64,000 nucleotides of DNA from positions 1,653,932-1,717,931 of the forward strand of contig NW_021167084.1 in assembly GCF_003711515.1 (NCBI RefSeq), written 5' to 3'. Source of the stretch: Sodiomyces alkalinus F11 (Eukaryota > Ascomycota > Sordariomycetes > Glomerellales > Plectosphaerellaceae). Both the position numbers and the translations under genes were made by a program. A model generated the notes under the pieces. It made no database searches. It saw only the letters and a list, made by a program, of their open reading frames with translations, and was not told the DNA's origin. Below are positions 35,221-45,536 of this stretch, piece by piece (position 1 is the first letter of the stretch; each line of letters starts with the position of its first letter).

Positions 35221-36882
35221 TCAGGCAAGTCCAAGCCCAGCGAGCAGCTCCTCCATGGCCTGGCCCAGCACCCCGGCCACGAAATCCTTCTCGTAAAAGC
35301 TCGTGTTAAAGCAGCCCTGCAACGTGAGGGAATCGCGGAACGTCCAGAGATGGCACTGCAGCGCGCGCGAGAGCATCTCGACCCCGAGCCAAAAGTCCGT
35401 GACCTCGATCCTCTCCTCCGGGTCGTCGTCGTCGTCGTCGTCGTCCACGACCACGTCGCCGCAGGCGTAGACGTACCTGCGCCGCAGGACGGTCTCCACG
35501 GGGCCCAGGGAGCTCAGGTCCGGGTTCTGGATCGGCGGCATCGTGCCCCCGGGCACCGGGGTCGTCATGAAGAGCTTGGTGGTCCGCCGCACGTAAGGGG
35601 CCACGATGTCCTGCATGCTGAAGGGCGCGCCGCGGTCGTCGACGCCCAGCCGCGCCAGGTCCTGGCTGTAGACGGCGTGGAAGTCGGCGGCTAGGCGGGC
35701 GAAGGGCTTGTCCTCCTCCTCCTCCTGGGCGCCCTCGATGCAGACGGGCACGCCGGAGCTGAACATGCCGACGGCGTAGGGGACGCCGTCCCAGGGGGCG
35801 CCGAGGCGGCGGCGCATGTCGGTGGCTACGAAGGCGGCGTAGTTCTTCGCGAGCGGGTGTTGCGGGTGGCGGGCCACGACGCGGAGCAGGGCGGCGTGGA
35901 TGGCGGAGGTGACGGTGAAGCCGCGGGCTTTGCAGGCGGCGAGCACGGCGGCCGTGGTGGCGCGGTCGAGGGAGACTTGGGCCCGCGCGGTCGGGCCCGG
36001 GGTAGCGTGTTCGGAGCCGGGGATGGTCGGGAGCCCGACGGTGGGGAGCCCCTTGAGGAAGGTGGCGATCAGGCTGTCGGCTGCCTTCTTCAGGCGTTCT
36101 GGGGTGGAGGCCTCGTCGGCGGGGGAGCGGACGATGTCGTCGAGGCTGGGGGTCAGGGACCCGTTGGCGGCGGGCGAGGCGTGGGCCGAGAGATCGGCGT
36201 CGAGCCCCCGTCGCAGCACCGAGACCAGGGTGGTCATGAAGGCGTGGGCGAGCATGATGCTGCCCATGCCGTCGATGCGCCAGTGCGACGAGCGGAAGAC
36301 GATCGTGCTCGTGGCGGGGACCCAGTGCAGGGTAGCCGTCTCGGTGGGACGGAGCGAAAGGGCCGCGGTGGCGTCGTCCTCGACGAGGGTGGTGTCGTCG
36401 TGGGCCACGAAGGACTTGGCCAACCAGGCCTCCGGGTCCAAGGGTGGCACGGTCAGGGCCACCTTGGAGGTAAGATCGGCCGGGTCGGTAGGCGGCGCTG
36501 TGGAGCCGATACCCGGATGCAGATGGCGGACGGCGAGCCAGGTACGCCTGAGGTATGGTAAGGGATCGCCCAGGGAGGCGGGGAAGGCGAGGCGGAAGGA
36601 CATGGTGAGGGCCCAGTGCTCCCGGTTGAGCTTGGAGCTGCTGTCGGCGAGCAGCTTGTAGAAGTTCTCGAGCGTGTCCATGGAGCGAGTTACGGCTCCG
36701 GGGGCATCTGGGCCGGCCGGCGACCAGTACGTGGGAGCCGGGGTACACGGATTCACCATCGACCCCATGGTGGGAGTTCCCGTGGCGATGGCGAACGATG
36801 GGGAGTTCATGTTGGCTTGGTGTAGCTGTGGTGTCCGAGACAACCGCTCACTTGGTTGGCGTGGTATAAACTGAGTGGCCAT
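35221..36882 (-). CDS. CoA-dependent acyltransferase-fold protein (BAHD/condensation-like)
   Basis: Intronless, 553 residues. The HxxxDG active-site motif appears as HWRIDG (His200, Asp204, Gly205) after a beta-strand IVFRSS, as in chloramphenicol-acetyltransferase-fold acyltransferases such as trichothecene or alkaloid O-acyltransferases. The N-terminal half has the expected domain pattern (LNREHWALTMSFRLAF and YLRRTWLAVRHLHP), and the C-terminal half has the channel and second-domain region. The second family motif DFGWG is not seen in standard form; the nearest is TDFWLG near residues 490-495. An eight-Asp run (encoded by a GTC repeat at about 35425-35450) precedes it. It probably transfers an acyl group to an alcohol or amine of a small molecule. 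It faces the UbiA gene convergently, with the MITE between them. The start at 36882 may be early; an in-frame Met25 is the alternative. Confidence 0.8.
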   Translation of the reverse strand: MATQFIPRQPSERLSRTPQLHQANMNSPSFAIATGTPTMGSMVNPCTPAPTYWSPAGPDAPGAVTRSMDTLENFYKLLADSSSKLNREHWALTMSFRLAFPASLGDPLPYLRRTWLAVRHLHPGIGSTAPPTDPADLTSKVALTVPPLDPEAWLAKSFVAHDDTTLVEDDATAALSLRPTETATLHWVPATSTIVFRSSHWRIDGMGSIMLAHAFMTTLVSVLRRGLDADLSAHASPAANGSLTPSLDDIVRSPADEASTPERLKKAADSLIATFLKGLPTVGLPTIPGSEHATPGPTARAQVSLDRATTAAVLAACKARGFTVTSAIHAALLRVVARHPQHPLAKNYAAFVATDMRRRLGAPWDGVPYAVGMFSSGVPVCIEGAQEEEEDKPFARLAADFHAVYSQDLARLGVDDRGAPFSMQDIVAPYVRRTTKLFMTTPVPGGTMPPIQNPDLSSLGPVETVLRRRYVYACGDVVVDDDDDDDDPEERIEVTDFWLGVEMLSRALQCHLWTFRDSLTLQGCFNTSFYEKDFVAGVLGQAMEELLAGLGLA

Positions 36883-39405
36883 GTTGAATGCCCTGGATGC
36901 GGCGAGGAATGACGGCGAGAGAGGCCCTCAGGGGTTGCTGAGTTGCTAAGTTGCTACTGCCACAGGAGAGCCGTGGGGACGACGATACGACGCGAGAATC
37001 AAGGTCCAGAGATAATAAGATAATAACATAGATACATACATATCATAGCACAGGTATGCTCCGTTGAAGGAAATACCCCAGCAGGCGAATTCATGGGCTG
37101 GCTTCAGGGTATTATGTACCTCTCTATTACTGGTACGATGGGGCCCGTGGCGTGGAGTAGAGCTAGGGGGAGCGGAGCGCATCACGATCATGCGCCGGAA
37201 CCCCCCGGGAGATGAGAGACGGGGGGAGGGGAAGACGAAGGGACAGGGTCGAAAAACGACAGAAGTGGCGAGATCAACCAGCCAGGCCATGACGGAACGG
37301 GCGTTCATCCCGGACTGACGATGAAAAGGTGTAATTAGGTGGTAGGAAAGATCAAGCCAAGTGGACAAGTGGCCAAGTGGCCAAGTGATGGAAGACTAGG
37401 GTCAGGGGTTTACATCTTGAGACGGGACGACAAGGCACACGCTACACTAGAAACTACATATCATATTCTGACCATTCGTTGAGCAAGTCCGTTATAATAA
37501 TTAAGGTTCACCGGAGAGAACTCCGGCTACGCACAACGTACGTCGAATGCTTTCGAGCCAAGACAGAAGAAACATGGCGGCGATAGTGAGGGATACTCCA
37601 GACAGGGGTTCTGCCGGGTCAATCCGAAGACTTGGTTGAGCTCCTTGCATTCCCGTCAGGGCCGCGGTGGCTGTCGACGACGTTACGTTGTGCAACCCAA
37701 CGGACCAAAAGGCTGGAACAGCGCTGTACTACGATAAAACGTGGGTGGTGTAGGGGAGAGAGAGGTCTATTAGTCGAGGTGGTGTTGTGACGAGGGGAGG
37801 GGGCGGATTACGGGGATGGTTCGTCGTTCCTATGTTCGGCACAGCGGCAACAAAGAAAAGAAAGAAGAAAGGGATTGAGAAGACCGAGGAAGCCTTGAGG
37901 TCCGTGATAGGACAATCAATAATGGCTTTACCCGAAATTGATGATGCAGGAAAGGGCATGATACGGTGTCAACCATCTGCACTCGAATCCTGCTTCGTGG
38001 ATTGTGGCCGTTGTCGTCCCGCTATATGCATCTCGGAACTGCACAAAGAGAACCGGGGGACTGCGGAGTACCCCGGCAGAGCAATCTTTCTCGGCTCGCC
38101 AGCATTTCCCGTGTGCCGAGGGAACAAGAATGCATAGAAAGATGCGAACGAAGTATGCAAGGTAATAATTAGGCCCCGTTCGACAATTTCAACAACTTGT
38201 TGAAGATTTTCCAGTTTTTTGTGCAAGTGACCAGTACGAATAGTGGTGTTGTACTTATCACACTGTGAACAGACCCCAGGGGCTAGGTACCCTCTCGTGG
38301 CAGGGTACAAGTACGTTGTAAGGATGGAGCCGCCCTTCCCGTCTGGCTGGTGGGGTTCGGTCAATTGCACTGGGCCCGTTGCCCACTAAGCGTCCCCGCC
38401 AGACCGGGGGTTCATTAAGGCATTCTTTTTACGCTATCGGGACCGGCCCCGGTGGACGCTCCGTCACTGGGTGTCTCATGATAAGGACGCAGCTACTTAC
38501 TCTGGGCATGATCGCATAGGTATTCCTGACGTCTCTATCAATCAATCACTCTTGACCAACCACCGTTCTAGGCGGACGTTTGTCGCCAAGTTTTCTGACA
38601 GCTTCTTCCACGGCAGTCAACGGCAGTTGTTGGTGCGTAGAAACAAACCGCCGTTTCAACCTCCGCCTCTCATGCAACGGACAAGACTCGCGAATCATGT
38701 TGGCAGACGTAACTAACGTGGTGCCATTCTCATCCCTTTGTTTCTTTGTTGGTCTCTGGTCTCGCGCTTACCCCCTGATCCTCTGGGGCATTGGACAGGG
38801 GACCATCGCGGCTATGTGAATCCCCCTTTCGTGTGAACCCGTCAAACGCCGGCTTTTTGTCGATCATCTAATCCTGGCTAGATGCTGTTGGTTGTTGGTG
38901 ATGATGATATATCTATATTTTTTTTTTATTGATTGAGCGAGTGACTGTATAAGGTACCTTACCTTAGTTGGAGAGAAAGATGTGTGGGAATTAATCGCCC
39001 CCTTCCTTTCCCCTTCCAAGTGGTCGCTCTTTCCTTCATGTCGATTTTCCAATATATTATCATTTTCGTTGTTTCCCTTTGAGACACAGCCGCGGTCCTG
39101 CCTTCCATTTCTGGATTCACCATCAGTAGGTACTTTCCCTTGTTCTCCGAGTCGCGACTCGGTACTCCGTGTTTCGTACAACCCTTCACTGACTCGGAGT
39201 CTTTCTTCAGCTTGTACTTCTTTCCGCCGGTCGCTCTCTTTTTAATACACAAGGTGCCTTACCGTACACACTTCCTGCCTGTTGCGAGTAACAAACATCC
39301 ACTGGCAACATACACAACCAAAACGCGCCTCTTGACAATCGAGATCTGTGTACCATACGAGCCAACACTGGCCACTCTCACCCGCCGTCTTGCGAGAACA
39401 CCAAG
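36883..39405. other. Gene-free stretch; lactonase promoter at right
   Basis: No gene supported. A palindromic AAGGTACCTTACCTTAG cluster lies near 38951-38967. A CT-rich tract follows at 39000-39260, which could be the promoter of the lactonase gene. Confidence 0.45.
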
Positions 39406-40778
39406 ATGCGCCCCGAATTTGGATTTTCCGTTCTCACGGCGGCCCTGGCTTCGGCTGCCTCCATTCCCGTCTCCGCCACTGCTGGCAAGCGGCAGGACAC
39501 CACTTCCAAGGTGCTCGTCGGTGCCCCGGGCCAGATTCTTCTCGCCAGCTTCGACGGCTCTAGTTTCGATATCGTCGCCGAGAGCTCCATCGAGGGCACC
39601 ACTGCGAGCTGGATGGCCTTCAAGGAGCCCGACCTACTATATGCCGTCGACGAGAACAGCAACCAGCTTCGTCTTTTCAAGGCATGTTCGGGCGTCTGCC
39701 TGCTTCAGAGTCGAAGAACGTGGTTAACCCGACGATGTAATGTCACTTAGCTTGACCCTTCTACCAACGAGCTCTCTTCCGAACCTGAAATCGTCGAGGG
39801 GTCCACCGGCGTTGTTCACCTCGAGTTCAACGCCGACAAGACGCGACTCGTCGGCAGCTCCTAGTAAGCCGTTATCCCTTGGATCCCAGCGTCTCGCCCA
39901 GCTTCTCGCCCCCTCTTTCCGCTCGGCACACTAATCTCTCTTTCTTCTAGTTCCGAGGGCCAGATTGATATCTGGGACATCTCCGAGGGCACCCCCAAGT
40001 TGATCAAGAACATCAAGTCCGAAGAGGAACTCGGCCCCCACGAGCGTCAAGACACGTCCCGCGCACACCAGTCCGCCCTCGACCCTTCGGGCCGCTACTT
40101 CGCCGTCGTCGACCTCGGCACCGACTCATCCTCCTCGTCGACTCCGCCGACGACGCCTGGGAGCTCGTCAACGTCGCCCGCGTTCCCACCCCGGGCTGCG
40201 GGCCCCGCCACGGCGCCTTCCTCCCGTCCAGCGAGGACCCAACCAAGGCCAGCCACTACGTCGTGGTCTGCGAACTCGCCAACACGGTCGAGGTCTTCGC
40301 CGTCACCTACGACGACGCGGAGGCGGGGACGGGGACGGGGACGGGGATCGACTTCCGCCCCTCCCAGCCCGCCCTCAGCACCTTTGGCCGCCGCCCGACC
40401 AACTCCAGCAGCTCCGCGGCGGGCGCCATCGAGACGAGTGCGGACGGCCGCCACATTTACGTCTCCAACCGGATCACGGGCGGCGCCACCGATTCCATCG
40501 CCCACTTCCGCGCCGCCCCTGCCTCGGCCTGCTTCGGGGGGTTGAAGGTCGAGTTTGTCGGTTTGGTGCCCTCTGCGGGCGTGAACCCCCGCATGTTCAG
40601 CCTCGCCGCTGACGAGGATCTGCTCTTCACCTCCAACATCGCTGCCGGTTTCGGGCTGTTGGCGCTGTCCCGTGACCCGTCTGATGGTACGCTGGCGGAG
40701 ACGCCCGTTGCGAGTGTCGATGTTGAGACGTTTGGACCCGAGGGCTTTGGACCGCAGTTTGTCCTGCAGATTGCTTAG
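39406..40778 (+). CDS. Secreted lactonase-type beta-propeller protein, frameshifted
   Basis: Exons 39406-39681, 39751-39863 and 39951-40778. Intron 1 has a GC donor (AAGGCATGT) and a TTAG acceptor; intron 2 is GT-AG. The N-terminus is a signal peptide (VLTAALASAASIPVSA), followed by KR, a possible Kex2 site. The body resembles the 6-phosphogluconolactonase/carboxymuconate-cyclase seven-bladed propeller family (PF10282), with repeated strands such as VHLEFNADKTRLVGSS, DIWDISEG, SALDPSGRYFAVVDLGTD, AIETSADGRHIYVSNR and GPQFVLQIA. Expected length is about 405 residues. Between 40125 and 40128 the reading frame must slip: frame 1 is family-like up to DLGTDS, then the family-like reading (ILLVDSADDAWELVN) is in frame 3, implying one missing base. 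This is either a true inactivating deletion or an assembly error. Substrate is unknown. Confidence 0.8.
39682..39750 (+). other. GC-AG intron in the lactonase gene
   Basis: The exon reading ends at AAG and resumes at CTTGACCC in phase 0. The only donor that fits is GCATGT, with a GTTAACC branch-like site and a CACTTAG acceptor. GC-AG introns are a known minor class in fungi. Confidence 0.65.
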
Positions 40779-41582
40779 ATGCAGGACATGCATATTATAT
40801 GGCAAGATCAGCGCGTGATGTCGTGGGCAATATGATCGTATCGGCATGGCGTCAACTGCATCTTTCAATTTCTTCTTCTTCTTTTTCCTTTTCTTTTCCG
40901 AACTCTAGAGGAACTCATTTGAGGCTGGGCTTCTCGTGAGGCAAAATACCCTAGATAGATAGACATGGTATGGTGGTGAATACAGCCCATCGATTGATGG
41001 TTAGACAAGTGATATGACCGGTGTCGTCGGTCAGTGCTCGTCCTGATTGTACGTGGGATTGAACTTGTGCTGTACCGTTGTATCTATCTCCAGCGAGGGT
41101 TGTGGTGACAGTTGGGTGACTGTCGGTGAGGCTCACATTGCTCAAAATCCTGACACGGCTCGAGCATTAACAGGACAATAAAGGGATCTCACTAGCCCAT
41201 CTTGCACAATGATGTATCTGGACAATCTCACTCCAGACAGAGCATCCAAATTTCTCGGTCGGTGATGCTTCCAGAGCCTACCTCGGTAAGGCACCTACCT
41301 TACCTAGGTAGGTACCTTTAGTGTTCACAGGGCGTGGAGAGAAGAGTAAGGTACAGTACGAGCAGTGAAGCGTGTTTTCTTACAAATCACGTGACTTTGT
41401 TGCTCATCAGGCTTAGCCGTTGGGCTTTGGCTGGCTTAGTCATTTCGGGCGTGGACCGAGCAATAGCCGCAGCTAGGAAGCCAGGATCCAAATCATCAAA
41501 TCAGACCATCACAAATCCCTCTTCAATTCGACCTCTTTTCAACGTCACCTCGCCTCAACACCACCGCCCATTGCCGCCCGCC
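40779..41582. other. Intergenic region between lactonase and Cox4 genes
   Basis: No gene supported. It contains a tightly packed TACCTTACCTAGGTAGGTACC palindrome cluster at about 41297-41318. Confidence 0.5.
41387..41394. promoter_or_regulatory. TCACGTGA palindrome upstream of Cox4
   Basis: A perfect TCACGTGA, the core of Cbf1/bHLH-type E-boxes, about 190 bp before the Cox4 start. Such sites often occur in promoters of respiratory genes in yeasts; function here is inference. Confidence 0.4.
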
Positions 41583-42632
41583 ATGTACCTCTCACGATCC
41601 GTCGCCGCCGTCGCCCGCCGGGCTGTCGTAGCCCCCATGGCGAGGCGCGCCTTCACCACCACCTTCGTCCAGCGTACGAGCTCCAATTCGTCTTTTCCCC
41701 GTGCTGCTGTGTGCCCCGGGCACCATCCGCACCAGCAACGTCGAACCGGGTTGAGCTGACGGGGAATTGCTTTTGTCTACTCTAGGTGACGCCATCAAGT
41801 CCGCCAATGCCGCGGCTGCCACCAAGGACGTCAAGTACAAGACTCTGAGCGGTAAGGGTCCCGCTGCTGCTACCGACGACGATTGGGTGGGGGTTGGGGT
41901 TTCGAGCTCGATCACGCTACACTGCACGCTGTGTCATGCCACGGCAGCGTCGCGATAAACCCTCCCCATGAACTTTGGGGATGGGGAATGAAACTTTTTG
42001 CTAATCAAGACCGTTACGCACTGGAACAGAGATCAAGACTGAGGACGACCTCATCGGTCCTGGTGCCCCCCCCGGCACTATCCCGACCGACCTCGAGCAG
42101 GCCACCGGTCTCGAGCGGCTCGAGATTCTCGGCAAGATGGAGGGTGTTGACATTTTCGACATGCGCCCTCTGGACTCCTCGCGCACCGGTAAGCATGCGA
42201 CAACCCAGCCATTTCTTCCTCGAGAACGAACTGGGACCGAGGAAGAAATCGAAGAAAAGAAAAATAGACACTGACACGCGTTCGATTCGCAGGTACCATG
42301 GAGGACCCCATCCACGTGCGCTCCGCCGGCGATGAGCAACATGTTGGCTGCACGGGCTGCCCTGCCGAGTCCCACAACGTTCACTGGCTGACCGTACGTG
42401 TTCTACCCTGGACCTACGCCAAGGCTCGAAAGAATCCTCTCTGGCATGCCATGCTGACTTGCAATAGATTTCCCGCGAGCGCCCCATCGAGCGATGCCCC
42501 GAGTGCGGCAGCGTCTACAAGATGGACTACGTCGGGCCCCAGGATGACCACCACGGCCATCACGACCACCACGGCGTTGAGGAGCCCAAGACCTTCGCCG
42601 ACTTCGTCAAGCCCGAGTACCGCTACTTGTAA
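41583..42632 (+). CDS. Cytochrome c oxidase subunit 4 (yeast Cox4 / mammalian COX5B)
   Basis: Nuclear-encoded zinc-binding subunit of mitochondrial complex IV. Five exons: 41583-41673, 41786-41851, 42030-42188, 42293-42393 and 42468-42632, all GT-AG; 193 residues. The N-terminus (MYLSRSVAAVARRAVVAPMARRAF) is a basic, amphipathic mitochondrial presequence. The core shows ERLEILGKMEGVDIFDMRPLDSS. The zinc site follows as GCTGC (Cys125/Cys128), His133, then ERCPECG (Cys149 and Cys152). A His/Asp-rich insertion near residues 160-172 (DDHHGHHDHHG) precedes the conserved FVKPEYRYL end. All expected metal ligands are present, so the gene looks functional. Its 3' end faces the DUF4604 gene convergently. 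Confidence 0.95.
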
Positions 42633-43084
42633 AAGAAACGGTGTCGGAAGGCGTGGAAAAGAATATCGAGTTCAATTTGTGAAATAGCGGAGCGAAGAAA
42701 ATACGGTCAGGTATGAATGGATGTGGCGGTAGTGGATGGCCGATATTGGGGCGCAGGCGGTGCGGCTTGGTTGTGTAGAATACCTCGACAGACGGCTGTA
42801 TAGAAGTCTTTTTTTTTTTCTTCTTTTCCTTTTGTTCCCTCACTCGAGGCTGCTCCTCCGGATGGATGGATAATTACGTCTCTCGCGTCATGTTTGTTTT
42901 CCCAACCTCTCTAGAGCGAGTCGTGTCCTAACATGGAATGCTACGGGGGTATCTAACTGCTGGTCCCCTTGTGCTTCTGGCATATGGCAGGGTTCTTGCG
43001 TCCCTTTTCCAGATGCGCCTCAGACGCAGCCGCTGGGCACATGAAAGGTAATGGCGAAGGCGGATCGACATAAACAGGGCCACA
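42633..43084. other. Convergent intergenic region
   Basis: Shared 3' region of Cox4 (+) and the DUF4604 gene (-). A T-rich tract at 42810-42835 may serve processing; no gene supported. Confidence 0.5.
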
Positions 43085-43693
43085 TCATTCCGGATCGAAG
43101 CTCAGCTTGATCTTCTTCGCCTTCTTCTTGGTCTTGGGCGGATCACCTTGACCATGGGCGGTCTTTGCCTCTTTCTGCTCGCCATCTTCCTGCTCGCCAT
43201 CTTCCTCTCGCCTTCTTGACCTACTTGAACCTTCTTCGACTTCGCCCTTTGTGGTATTTCCCCCGCTCTTCACCTCCGCAGCCCGCTCTCCCTCGTCGCC
43301 ACCACCAATAACCTTACCGACCTTCCGTTTCCGACCAGGCCCGATGCCGGCAAATTTTGCTTTTTCCTTTTCTCTTTCTATTTCCCTCCGAGCTTCGTCC
43401 GCCTCTTCCCTTTTGTCTGTCGAGTCCTCTTCCCCAGGCGCGGGTAGTTCTTGGAGCCTCCCCTCCGCATCGAGACCGACCTGGACGACGTCGCCGTTCT
43501 CGTCTACCACGAGGGGCTGGTCTTCGGCTTCTTCGCTGGCGGAGCGCTTCTTGGTTGCGCGCCGCCGGGCGGCCAAGATGGGGTCTGGTCCTGATGCGGC
43601 GTCGCCCGAGGCCTGGGCGTGGAGGGCGCGGAGGAACGGGGGGAGGGTCGAGTTGTAGGAGAGGTTCTTGGCGTTTAGCTTGGGTTCGGGCAT
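43085..43693 (-). CDS. DUF4604 family protein
   Basis: Intronless, 202 residues. The N-terminus has the family hallmark KNLSYNSTLPPFLRALHAQ (about residues 9-27). The remainder is highly charged with basic runs (KKRS, GRKRKVGK) and a Lys-rich end (KTKKKAKKIKLSFDPE). No catalytic motif is visible and the molecular function is unknown. Basic/acidic low complexity suggests nuclear or RNA-related roles, but that is inference. The start is the first Met of the frame and agrees with the family start. Confidence 0.85.
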   Translation of the reverse strand: MPEPKLNAKNLSYNSTLPPFLRALHAQASGDAASGPDPILAARRRATKKRSASEEAEDQPLVVDENGDVVQVGLDAEGRLQELPAPGEEDSTDKREEADEARREIEREKEKAKFAGIGPGRKRKVGKVIGGGDEGERAAEVKSGGNTTKGEVEEGSSRSRRREEDGEQEDGEQKEAKTAHGQGDPPKTKKKAKKIKLSFDPE

Positions 43694-44240
43694 GGTTTCG
43701 CGGCTTTGCTGGCTGATCGGGCAGAGCGTTGGGTAAGTCAGAGATGGCGACTGGCTTTCGTGGTCTCGGAAAAGACTGTTCGCCTTCTCGCGGCGTTTCG
43801 GGAGTTGCAGACTTGTCGTCGATGCGGGAAGATGAGGTTCTAGAGACGAAAAGAAAAGAAAAAGAAGAAGAAGAAATATTAAATAATGCTTCTGGATGTA
43901 CGCCTTCCGACTTAGATTACACGTCGCGAGCGAATGAATGGATGCGAATTTGAGAGGCCCGTACGAAGCAAGTACAGACTAATAATGCCTTCGGAGATAG
44001 GTGCTACGGATTATCCACATTGGTGACCGTGCTAGCTCAGTGCAAATACAATACATTATTACTGACTCTGTGCGCCCAGCAGTACAGTGCATGCTCCGCG
44101 AGTTCGACAACTTTCAACGCTTCCTCCCTCCTCCCCAAACGTTCATTATCAAGACCGGAAACAAAACGAGAACTTACAGGCGATGTATGATACAAACTCT
44201 CATCGTAATGCCACATCCCAATAGCTGAAACGTCAAATCT
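43694..44240. other. Intergenic region between DUF4604 and FN3K-like genes
   Basis: No gene supported; upstream region of the DUF4604 gene and 3' region of the kinase-like gene. Confidence 0.5.
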
Positions 44241-45536
44241 TTACTTTACGTTTTCCCAGCTGGTTCCCCAGCTGTGGAGTCTCTCATTCTCCTCTTTCAG
44301 TACGAGGTTCCTCATCTCGTTGATCGCTCTAGAAGCCAGGATTAGACGTGTTTCTTTGCCGTGGCAGGGGTTTGACCTACTTGATCCTGAGCTCTTTCTT
44401 ATCATAGTGCGTCACTGACATGAGCACATGATGCTTGAGCGCATAAATCGCGTTGCGGGTGTCGAAGTCTTTCTTTGGCTCCGAGGGCTCGGCATGCTTC
44501 CAGTACGCATCCATATAGCTCCTTCCGAACTGATAGTCATTGAGACAGATCCCAAGGTCGGCTATGGGCAGGAATCCAAGTCAGTCCTTGGAATAACTAT
44601 CTTAGACGTCGGAATGTTGGGGGTTTGAACAAACCTTCGAAATGACCCCAATATGCCGAGACACCGAACATACAGGTGTTGTTGGACTCGTCTATGGTCT
44701 TCGTGTTACCAGGCCGAAGGTCGGAGTGAATCAGGCATGGTTGAATCGACCTCCCATCTGCCTCCAGAGGACCCAGGTACCGCGGCAGCACGAAACGGAA
44801 GAAGGCCTCCTTCAGCCTCGTGTACTCTTCGTCCGGCCCATGCCGCCTCTCCTCTTCATCCAGCAGGGACTTCATCTGGTTCGCCCAGAGCGTCTCCCAC
44901 GTATCGCTCCAGCGGTTGTCCACTGGCACATTTCCCAGATGGGTGACGGCCCCGAACCCGAACTTTCCAGCGGGCGATTGCCCCGTGGTGCGACGATGCA
45001 GCTGAGCCACGACCCGGGCCCATTGTTGCGGGCTGGGAACCTCATCGGTCACTTCGATGAACTCAGATATGTAGAAGTGGGTGTTCGGGTCGGCGCTATA
45101 GGTGCCCCAACCTATCGGTATTGGTACATGAAGCGGAATCGCATCGAAGAGGGCGTTCTCGGCCTCCCAAGTCCCTTCCATCATGTGTCGTCCGACATCC
45201 CCTGTGGTTGCCTTGAAGCCGCCAAGTCGTCAGTCATGTCGCCCAAGTCAACTTTGTCGTTATGTGTGTTGCAGAGGTGGTGTGTGGCATTTATACCTTC
45301 ATGAATACCTGCTGGCACTCTCCATTTGGACATCGGATCTGAATGTGTCGGCCCAGGTGCTAGTTGCGAGCGGGGTGATGGAAACAATCTTGCTGCCGGG
45401 AGGTAGGTCTACTAACTGTGAGAAAATGTTGTTTGCCTCAGACCTTCAACGACTTACAAGCGAGGACATTCTGGTCCAAAGGCTCTATAAGGACAACCTT
45501 CTTCATGTTGGAGGCTGGGATGTATCTGGCAGCCAT
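44241..45536 (-). CDS. Fructosamine-3-kinase-like protein, frameshifted
   Basis: Family members phosphorylate fructosamine adducts or related small molecules. Exons 45536-45458, 45411-45297, 45211-44635, 44561-44381 and 44328-44241. Recognisable parts are LPPGSKIVSITPLATSTW (N-lobe), ATTGDVGRHMMEGTWEAENAL (the invariant Gly/Arg/Glu region), FGFGAVTHLGNVPVDNRWSDTWETL, and the catalytic loop CLIHSDLRPGNT, then an ADLGICLNDYQFG segment (metal region). In exon 2 the N-lobe reading is frame-compatible from the first exon, but family-like sequence leading into exon 3 is in another frame, so one base is missing near 45324-45328. Total length is then about 345 residues. Either the gene is broken in this strain or the assembly has an indel. 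Neighbours: DUF4604 downstream; RIP-degraded DNA begins about 1.1 kb upstream. Confidence 0.8.

Noticed and set aside
35306..36748. 480-aa ORF overlapping the acyltransferase
   Set aside because: Arg/Pro-rich shadow frame; the HxxxDG-containing frame is the gene.
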